NCBI GenBank assembly: GCA_964384095.1
Contig: CAYLKC010000097.1
Location: 1 to 6,776, forward strand
Source: JAITWN01 sp964384095
Lineage (GTDB): Bacteria > Pseudomonadota > Gammaproteobacteria > SZUA-140
DNA length: 6,776 bases
Direction of reading: 5' to 3'
The notes beneath the pieces are model-generated. The model did not search any database. It saw nothing but the letters and a program-made list of their open reading frames with translations, and was not told where the DNA came from. Positions within the stretch are counted from its first letter, which is position 1. Every line of letters begins with the position of its first letter. Below are positions 1-5,808 of the stretch, piece after piece. The translations under genes were made by a program, and so were the position numbers.

Positions 1-2349
1 GTGATCGGTAAATACCACCCGCATGGCGATACTGCGGTCTATGACGCCATCGTGCGCATGGCGCAGCCGTTCTCGCTGCGTTACATGCTGGTCGACGGCC
101 AGGGCAACTTCGGCTCGGTCGACGGCGACTCGCCGGCGGCGATGCGCTACACCGAGGTGCGCATGTCGCGCATCGCCCACGAGATGCTCGCCGACCTCGA
201 GAAGGAGACGGTCGATTTCCTGCTCAACTACGATGAGTCCGAGCAGGAGCCGGTGGTGCTGCCGGCGCGGATCCCGAACCTGCTGGTCAAGGGTTCGACC
301 GGCATCGCGGTCGGACTCGCGACCAATATCCCGCCGCACAACCTGACCGAGGTCATCAACGCCTGCATCGCCTTGATCGACCGTCCCGACATCGATATCG
401 CCGGGCTGATGGAATTCATCCCCGGCCCCGACTTTCCGACCGCGGGCATCATCAACGGCACCCGCGGCATCCACGAGGGCTATCGCACCGGGCGCGGACG
501 CATCTATATTCGCGCGCGCACCGCAATCGAGACCGAAGACAACGGCCGTCAGCGCATCATCGTCACCGAGCTGCCTTACCAGGTCAACAAGGCGATGCTG
601 CTGGAAAAGATCGCGTTCCTGGTCAAGGAAAAGCGCCTCGAGGGCATCACCGAGCTGCGCGACGAGTCCGACAAGGACGGCCTGCGCGTCGTCATCGAGC
701 TGCGCCGCAGCGAGAATGCCGAGGTCGTGCTGAACAACCTGTACCAGCACACCCAGATGCAGAATGTGTTCGGCATCAACCTGGTCGCATTGCTCGAGGG
801 CCAGCCGCGGCTGCTGAACCTGAAGGAGGCGCTCGATGCCTTCATCCAGCACCGCCGCGAGGTTGTCACCCGGCGCACGATCTTCGACCTGCGCAAGGCC
901 CGCGAACGCGCCCATGTCCTCGAGGGCCTCACCGTCGCGCTCGCGAACATCGACGAGATCATCGCGCTGATCAAGGCCGCGGCCGGCCCGAGTGAGGCCC
1001 GCATCGCGCTGATGTCGCGGCCGTGGACGCCGGGACCGGTCACCGCGATGCTGAGCGCCGCCGGCGCGGAGGTCTCGCGGCCCGAGGGGCTGGACGCGGA
1101 GTTCGGTCTGGTCGAGGGCGGCTACCGCCTGTCCGAGGCCCAGGCTCAGGCGATCCTGGAGCTGCGCCTGCATCGCCTGACCGGACTCGAGCAGGAAAAG
1201 ATTCACAAGGAATACAGTGAGATAATCACTAAAATTAAGGAACTGGTCGATATCCTGTCCAGCCCCGACCGGCTCATGCAGGTGATCCGCGACGAACTCA
1301 ATGCGATCCGCGAGCAGTTCGGCGACGAACGTCGCACCGAGATCCAGGCGCTTGAGGCGGACCTGAATATCGAGGACCTGATCACCGAAGAAGACGTCGT
1401 CGTGACAATCTCGCATGGTGGCTACGTCAAGTCCCAGCCGCTGGAACTGTACCAGGCCCAGCGCCGTGGCGGCCGTGGCAAGTCGGCAACCTCGATGAAG
1501 GAAGAGGACTTCATCGACAAGCTGTTCGTCGCCAACACCCACGATACGATTCTGTGCTTCTCGAGCCGCGGCAAGGTCTACTGGAAAAAGGTCTACGAAC
1601 TGCCGCAGGCGAGCCGCAGCGCGCGCGGCCGGCCGTTTGTGAACCTGCTGCCGCTGGAAGAGGACGAACGAATCACCACGGTGCTGCCGGTGCGCGAATA
1701 CGAGGAAGACAAGTTCGTATTCATGGCGACCTTGAGCGGCACCGTCAAGAAGACCCCGCTCACCGATTTCTCGCGACCGCGCACGAACGGCATCATCGCG
1801 CTCGGCCTGAACGACGATGATCGCCTGATCGGCGCCGGTATCACCGACGGCGCGCGTGACGTGATCCTGGTCGCGAGCAGCGGCAAGGCCGTGCGTTTCC
1901 CGGAGGCCACGGTCCGCTCGATGGGGCGCACCGCCTATGGTGTGCGCGGCATCCGCCTCGGCGACGGCCAGCAGGTCATTGCGTTGCTGATCGCCGATGA
2001 CGCCAGGTATGTGCTGACCGCGACCGAAAACGGCTACGGCAAGCGCACCCGCGTCGACGAGTATCCGGTGCACGGCCGCGGCGGACAGGGCGTGATCTCG
2101 ATTCAGACCACCGAGCGCAACGGCGCGGTCGTCGGCGCCGAGCTGGTCAACGACGGCGATGAGATCATGCTGATCACCAAGGGCGGTACGCTGGTGCGCA
2201 CGCGGGTCGATGAGGTCTCGGTGCAGGGCCGTAACACCCAGGGCGTGCGCCTGATCCGTCTTGATGACAACGAACACCTGGTCGGCATCGACCGCTTCGA
2301 GAGTCTCGAAGGCGACGACAACGACAACGGCGAAGGGGAACAGGAATAA
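1..2349 (+). CDS. gyrA: DNA gyrase subunit A, 5'-truncated by the window edge
   Basis: Breakage-reunion subunit of the GyrA2GyrB2 type II topoisomerase that introduces negative supercoils. The reading frame is open from base 1, and its first codon (GTG, Val) matches about residue 73 of E. coli GyrA, so some 72 N-terminal residues and the true start lie outside. The quinolone-region motif KYHPHGDTAVYD is at window residues 4-15. The catalytic Arg-Tyr pair is in AMRYTEVR, with Tyr50 (bases 148-150) equivalent to E. coli Tyr122. The DNA-gate and coiled-coil region runs to about residue 450, followed by the beta-pinwheel C-terminal domain. The GyrA box QRRGGRG is at residues 487-493 (bases 1459-1479); a full box favours GyrA over ParC. 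The protein ends in a short acidic tail, GDDNDNGEGEQE, shorter than that of E. coli. The full protein would be about 854 residues, within the family range. The frame is intact. An AT-rich patch at about 1201-1245 stands out from its surroundings. The stop TAA (2347-2349) is one base before serC. Confidence 0.98.
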   Translation: MIGKYHPHGDTAVYDAIVRMAQPFSLRYMLVDGQGNFGSVDGDSPAAMRYTEVRMSRIAHEMLADLEKETVDFLLNYDESEQEPVVLPARIPNLLVKGSTGIAVGLATNIPPHNLTEVINACIALIDRPDIDIAGLMEFIPGPDFPTAGIINGTRGIHEGYRTGRGRIYIRARTAIETEDNGRQRIIVTELPYQVNKAMLLEKIAFLVKEKRLEGITELRDESDKDGLRVVIELRRSENAEVVLNNLYQHTQMQNVFGINLVALLEGQPRLLNLKEALDAFIQHRREVVTRRTIFDLRKARERAHVLEGLTVALANIDEIIALIKAAAGPSEARIALMSRPWTPGPVTAMLSAAGAEVSRPEGLDAEFGLVEGGYRLSEAQAQAILELRLHRLTGLEQEKIHKEYSEIITKIKELVDILSSPDRLMQVIRDELNAIREQFGDERRTEIQALEADLNIEDLITEEDVVVTISHGGYVKSQPLELYQAQRRGGRGKSATSMKEEDFIDKLFVANTHDTILCFSSRGKVYWKKVYELPQASRSARGRPFVNLLPLEEDERITTVLPVREYEEDKFVFMATLSGTVKKTPLTDFSRPRTNGIIALGLNDDDRLIGAGITDGARDVILVASSGKAVRFPEATVRSMGRTAYGVRGIRLGDGQQVIALLIADDARYVLTATENGYGKRTRVDEYPVHGRGGQGVISIQTTERNGAVVGAELVNDGDEIMLITKGGTLVRTRVDEVSVQGRNTQGVRLIRLDDNEHLVGIDRFESLEGDDNDNGEGEQE
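2333..2346 (+). promoter_or_regulatory. serC ribosome binding site inside the gyrA 3' end
   Basis: The last gyrA codons contain two purine-rich Shine-Dalgarno candidates: AAGGGGA (2333-2339), 11 bases before the ATG at 2351, and AGGA (2342-2345), 5 bases before it. They support 2351 as the serC start rather than the in-frame ATG at 2261, which lies deep inside gyrA. They also make translational coupling with gyrA plausible. This is sequence inference only. Confidence 0.6.
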
Positions 2350-2350
2350 G

Positions 2351-3433
2351 ATGACACGGATCCACAATTTCAGCGCCGGACCGGCGGCATTGCCGGAAGA
2401 GGTGCTCTCGCGCGCGCGCGACGAAATGCTCGACTGGCAGGGCAGCGGCATGTCGGTCATGGAGATGAGCCATCGCGGCAAGGAGTTCATGCAGATCGCG
2501 GCGCAGGCCGAGACCGATCTGCGCGCGCTGATGAACGTGCCGGCGAACTACAGGGTGCTGTTCCTGCAGGGCGGCGCCAGCCTCCAGTTCGGCATGGTGC
2601 CGATCAACCTCCTGCGCGGCAAGGACAAGGCCGACTATGTCTGCACCGGCAGCTGGTCGAAGAAGGCGATCGCCGAAGGCAAGCGCTTCTGCACGGTCAA
2701 CGTCGTCGCCAGCAGCGAGGCTGCGAAGTTTACGACCATCCCGCCGCGCGCCGAATGGCGTCTCGATCCTGCCGCGGCCTATGTCCATTACACGCCGAAC
2801 GAGACCATTGAGGGCGTCGAGTTCCATGACATTCCGGACACCGGCGGCGTACCGCTGGTCGCCGACATGTCATCGACGATCCTGTCGCGGCCGGTCGACG
2901 TGTCGCGCTTCGGCCTGATCTACGCCGGCGCGCAGAAGAACATCGGTCCGGCGGGCCTGACCGTCGTCCTCGTCCGTGACGACCTGATCGGCGAGGTCGT
3001 CCCGGGCGCCCCGGTGATGTGCGATTACCGCATCCATGCCGAGGCCGAGTCGATGTACAACACGCCGCCGACCTGGGCCTGGTATATCGCCGGCATGGTC
3101 TTTGACTGGCTCCGTCGCAACGGCGGGCTCGAGGCGATGGCCGCGACCAACCGGCGCAAGTCGCAGAAGCTCTACGCCGCGATCGACGGCTCGTCGTTCT
3201 ACCGCAATCCGGTCGATCCTGCGCACCGCTCGTGGATGAACGTGCCGTTCACGCTCGCCGACCCGGAACTCGATGCCGTCTTCCTGAAAGAGGCCGCCGC
3301 CGCGGGCATGGTTCAGCTCAAGGGCCACCGCTCGGTCGGCGGCATGCGCGCGAGCATCTACAACGCGATGCCGGAGGCCGGCGTCGATGCCCTGATCGCC
3401 TTCATGCAGGAATTCGAACGCCGCCGGGGGTAG
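2351..3433 (+). CDS. serC: Phosphoserine/phosphohydroxythreonine aminotransferase
   Basis: PLP-dependent class V (fold type I) aminotransferase, cytosolic. It converts 3-phosphohydroxypyruvate plus glutamate to phosphoserine, the second step of serine synthesis. In many proteobacteria it also acts in the DXP-dependent pyridoxal phosphate pathway. The product is 360 residues, close to E. coli SerC (362). The N-terminus TRIHNFSAGPAALPEEVL is the family signature. GGASLQF (residues 74-80) and GSWSKKA (100-106, with Trp102) contribute to the cofactor pocket. AGAQKNIGPAG (192-202) carries the Schiff-base lysine, Lys196. The C-terminal GHRSVGGMRASIYNA (325-339) is the conserved substrate-binding segment. 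The start at 2351 is set by the family N-terminus and the upstream purine-rich sites. The gene follows gyrA by one base and is followed after 39 bases by serA, the enzyme supplying its substrate. It is complete, with nothing missing. Confidence 0.98.
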   Translation: MTRIHNFSAGPAALPEEVLSRARDEMLDWQGSGMSVMEMSHRGKEFMQIAAQAETDLRALMNVPANYRVLFLQGGASLQFGMVPINLLRGKDKADYVCTGSWSKKAIAEGKRFCTVNVVASSEAAKFTTIPPRAEWRLDPAAAYVHYTPNETIEGVEFHDIPDTGGVPLVADMSSTILSRPVDVSRFGLIYAGAQKNIGPAGLTVVLVRDDLIGEVVPGAPVMCDYRIHAEAESMYNTPPTWAWYIAGMVFDWLRRNGGLEAMAATNRRKSQKLYAAIDGSSFYRNPVDPAHRSWMNVPFTLADPELDAVFLKEAAAAGMVQLKGHRSVGGMRASIYNAMPEAGVDALIAFMQEFERRRG

Positions 3434-3449
3434 AATGGGGCTTGCAGCC

Positions 3450-3459
3450 AATGATCATT
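3450..3459. other. 10-bp perfect palindrome upstream of serA
   Basis: AATGATCATT is a perfect palindrome ending 13 bases before the serA ATG, within an AT-rich stretch (about 34% GC over 3441-3510). The position could suit a small operator or only reflect the low-GC initiation region. The nine bases AATGATCAT recur at the DAHP synthase start (5808-5816). No regulator can be named and function is not shown. Confidence 0.25.
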
Positions 3460-3472
3460 TACCAGAGATGAC

Positions 3473-4639
3473 ATGTACAAGATATTGACATTGAATAATA
3501 TTTCTGTGGTCGGACTGGAGCGTTTCCCGCGCGACCGCTATGAGATCGCGTCCGAGATCGGGCATCCCGATGCGGTCGTGCTGCGTTCGCATGTCATGCA
3601 TGGCATGACGGTGCCGGAGACCTTGAAGGCGGTCGGCCGTGCCGGCGCCGGGGTCAACAACATCCCGGTCGACGAAATGAGCCGCCGCGGCATCCCGGTG
3701 TTCAACGCCCCCGGCGCCAACGCCAATGCGGTCAAGGAACTGGTCATCGCCGGCATGCTGATCGCGGCGCGCAATATCTGCCAGGCTTGGGATTTTGCCC
3801 GCGGCCTCGACGGCGACGACGCCGCGATTGGCAAGCAGGCCGAGGCCGGCAAGAAGCAGTTCTCCGGCTTCGAGCTGCCGGGCCGTACGCTGGGCGTCAT
3901 CGGCCTCGGCGCAATCGGCATCAAGGTCGCGAACACCGCGATCGACCTCGGCATGCGTGTAATCGGCTACGATCCCAAGATCACCGTGCAGAGCGCCTGG
4001 CGACTCGATTCCAGCGTCGAGCAGGCGGCGAGCCTCGACGACCTGCTCGCGCGCGCGGATTTTGTGACCTTCCATGTGCCGCTGAACGACGATACCCGCC
4101 ATATGATCAATGCCGATCGCCTGCGCCGGATGAAGCAGGGCGCGGTGATCCTGAACTTTGCCCGCGACGGCATCGTCGACGCCGACGCCGTCTGCGCGGC
4201 GATCGATGCCGGCAGCATCCATGCCTACGTCTGCGACTTTCCCGGCAATGTGTTGCGCGGCCGCAAGCGCGTCATCGCGCTGCCGCATATCGGCGCCTCG
4301 ACCGCCGAGGCCGAGGACAACTGCGCGGTCATGGTGGTCGACCAAGTGCGGGATTTCCTCGAAAACGGCAACATCACCAACTCGGTCAATTTTCCCGAGG
4401 TCTACATGCCGCGCACCGAGGGCTACCGCGTCGCGATCGCCAATGCCAACGTGCCGAACATGGTCGGCCAGATTTCGACGCTGATGGCCGGCGCCGGCCT
4501 GAACATCCTCGACCTGCTCAACAAGTCCCGCGGCGATCTGGCCTATACGCTGGCCGATGTCGACAAGCCGTTGCCGGCCGAAGTGATCGCCGGCATACGC
4601 GGCATCAAGGGCGTGCTGAACGTGCGGTCGATCGACTGA
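3473..4639 (+). CDS. serA: D-3-phosphoglycerate dehydrogenase, short ACT-containing type
   Basis: NAD-dependent D-2-hydroxyacid dehydrogenase, predicted to oxidise 3-phosphoglycerate to 3-phosphohydroxypyruvate, the first committed step of serine synthesis. The 388-residue product lacks the extra intervening domain of long SerA forms. The N-terminus MYKILTLNNIS and segments RAGAGVNNIPVD (56-67) and NAPGANANAVKELV (78-91) resemble the short clostridial-type SerA group. The Rossmann loop GLGAIG is at 144-149. Catalytic Arg231 (NFARDGIVD) and His272 (PHIGAST) are present. The acid expected between them is not: where relatives have DFPNEEL or DVFPTEP, this protein has CDFPGNVLRG. The ACT domain spans about 318-388; Asn326 and Asn344 align with E. 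coli serine-binding Asn346 and Asn364, while the His344 position is Asn324. The ATG at 3473 matches the family N-terminus, but its ribosome site is weak (AGAG, 3464-3467). The ACT domain and adjacent serC favour SerA over PdxB (erythronate-4-phosphate dehydrogenase) or another 2-hydroxyacid dehydrogenase. Confidence 0.9.
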   Translation: MYKILTLNNISVVGLERFPRDRYEIASEIGHPDAVVLRSHVMHGMTVPETLKAVGRAGAGVNNIPVDEMSRRGIPVFNAPGANANAVKELVIAGMLIAARNICQAWDFARGLDGDDAAIGKQAEAGKKQFSGFELPGRTLGVIGLGAIGIKVANTAIDLGMRVIGYDPKITVQSAWRLDSSVEQAASLDDLLARADFVTFHVPLNDDTRHMINADRLRRMKQGAVILNFARDGIVDADAVCAAIDAGSIHAYVCDFPGNVLRGRKRVIALPHIGASTAEAEDNCAVMVVDQVRDFLENGNITNSVNFPEVYMPRTEGYRVAIANANVPNMVGQISTLMAGAGLNILDLLNKSRGDLAYTLADVDKPLPAEVIAGIRGIKGVLNVRSID

Positions 4640-4653
4640 CATGGTGCTGTGTC

Positions 4654-5742
4654 ATGGCCGATGACGACCCGCTCAAGGCGCTGCGCGCGCGCATCGACCA
4701 GATCGACGAACAGTTGCAGGCACTGATCAGCGAGCGCGCCCGCTGCGCGGTCGACATCGCAGAAAGCAAGCGCGCGGCCGGCGACGACACCTGCTATCGG
4801 CCCGAGCGCGAAGCCGATGTGCTGCGGCGCATGCTCGCGCGCAACCAGGGACCGCTGTCCGACGAGACGCTGTCGCGGCTGTTTCGCGAGATCATGTCGG
4901 CCTGCCTGGCCTTGCAGCATCCGCTGACGATCGCCTATCTCGGGCCTGCCGGCACCTTCACCGAGGCGGCCGTGCTGAAGCACTTCGGACACGCGGTCGG
5001 CACCGCGCCGCAGGGCGCGATCGACGAGGTCTTTCGCGAGGTCGAGGCAGGCAGCGTCGATTACGGCGTGGTGCCGATCGAGAATTCGTCGGAAGGCGCG
5101 GTCGATCACACGCTCGACATGTTCATGCACTCGCCGCTCAGGATCTGCAGCGAGATCGAGCTGCGTATCCATCACAACCTGCTGGTGAAGGACGGCGACC
5201 TTGCGTCGGTGCGCCGGATCTGCGCCCACCAGATGGCGCTGGCGCAGTGTCGTGAATGGCTCGACGGCAATCTCGCCGGCGTCGAGCGCGTCGCGGTCAG
5301 CAGTAATGCCGAGGCCGCGCGCATTGCCGCCGCTGAGCCGGGGACCGCGGCGATTGCGGGCCTGCAAGCCGCGGATCTCTACGGACTGACCGCCCTCGCG
5401 CGCAATATCGAGGACGAGCCGGACAATACCACGCGCTTTCTCGTGATCGGCCGCCGTATCCCGGCGCCGAGCGGCCGCGACAAGACCTCGCTGCTGGTAT
5501 CGACCGCGAACCGGCCCGGCGCGTTGTTTCGCCTGCTCAAGCCGCTGGCCGAACACGGCATCTCGATGACGCGCATCGAATCGCGTCCGTCGCGCCGTGG
5601 CATGTGGGACTATGTGTTCTTCATCGATGTCGAGGGACATGTCGAGGATCCCGCACTGAAGGCCGCGCTCTCGGCGCTCGAGCAGGAGTCGGCGATGCTG
5701 AAGGTGCTGGGTTCCTATCCCGACGCGCCGGGACCGGACTGA
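4654..5742 (+). CDS. pheA: Bifunctional chorismate mutase/prephenate dehydratase (P-protein)
   Basis: Fusion enzyme that turns chorismate into prephenate and then phenylpyruvate, committing flux to phenylalanine. The product is 362 residues, typical of proteobacterial P-proteins. Domain 1 (about 5-90) is an AroQ-type chorismate mutase helical bundle with Arg11, Arg28, Lys39, Glu53 and Gln88 at expected active-site positions. Domain 2 (about 92-268) is the periplasmic-binding-protein-like dehydratase with AYLGPAGTFTEAA (94-106), VVPIENSSEGAVDHTLD (139-155) and the essential TRF motif (260-262). Domain 3 (about 278-352) is an ACT domain with RPGALFRLL (287-295) and ESRP (309-312), the motifs linked to phenylalanine binding and feedback inhibition. 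The ATG at 4654 is the only sensible start; no in-frame ATG, GTG or TTG follows the serA stop before it. Its ribosome site is poor (GGTG, 4643-4646), so coupling to serA, 14 bases upstream, is likely. The gene is complete and intact. Confidence 0.98.
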   Translation: MADDDPLKALRARIDQIDEQLQALISERARCAVDIAESKRAAGDDTCYRPEREADVLRRMLARNQGPLSDETLSRLFREIMSACLALQHPLTIAYLGPAGTFTEAAVLKHFGHAVGTAPQGAIDEVFREVEAGSVDYGVVPIENSSEGAVDHTLDMFMHSPLRICSEIELRIHHNLLVKDGDLASVRRICAHQMALAQCREWLDGNLAGVERVAVSSNAEAARIAAAEPGTAAIAGLQAADLYGLTALARNIEDEPDNTTRFLVIGRRIPAPSGRDKTSLLVSTANRPGALFRLLKPLAEHGISMTRIESRPSRRGMWDYVFFIDVEGHVEDPALKAALSALEQESAMLKVLGSYPDAPGPD

Positions 5743-5760
5743 GACAGCGGCGATGACCCT

Positions 5761-5774
5761 CCGGCGCCCGCCGG
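5761..5774 (+). other. Small GC hairpin in the pheA-aroF gap
   Basis: CCGGC (5761-5765) and GCCGG (5770-5774) can pair around a four-base loop. The stem is only 5 bp and is followed by TAGAACGGAA rather than a T tract, so it does not look like an intrinsic terminator. It may influence readthrough or mRNA processing between pheA and the DAHP synthase, or be chance in GC-rich DNA. Confidence 0.25.
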
Positions 5775-5808
5775 TAGAACGGAACATTCTGGATTCAGGT
5801 ACGTAACA

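Noticed and set aside
1216..1230. Inverted repeat AGTGA-N5-TCACT in gyrA
   Set aside because: It superficially resembles a CRP half-site pair, but the spacing and flanks are wrong and it lies mid-gene in an AT-rich coding patch.
2261..2350. Upstream in-frame ATG for serC at 2261
   Set aside because: It would add 30 residues read out of frame from gyrA. The family N-terminus and ribosome site fit 2351.
2409..2420. Alternating CG run of 12 bases, with a similar run near 4683-4692
   Set aside because: Explained by Arg and Ala codons in GC-rich genes. No reason to propose a Z-DNA or repeat function.
2174..2827. 217-codon minus-strand frame, and a similar one at 2870-3451
   Set aside because: Both are antisense to gyrA/serC codons, with no ribosome site, motif or gap to suggest a real gene.
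3434..3472. Possible serC terminator or serA promoter in the gap
   Set aside because: No stem with a T tract is present. The -10-like TAGAAT at 3431-3436 has no acceptable -35 at 15-18 bases.
3485..3490. Perfect TTGACA -35-like hexamer within serA
   Set aside because: The region about 17 bases downstream (GGTCGG) has no -10 resemblance, and it lies inside coding sequence conserved as protein.
3455..4642. 395-codon open frame on the minus strand
   Set aside because: It mirrors serA almost exactly and has the same low-complexity shadow composition.
3787..4653. Upstream in-frame extension of pheA inside serA
   Set aside because: The extension is an Arg-rich out-of-frame reading of serA. The chorismate mutase N-terminus begins naturally at 4654.
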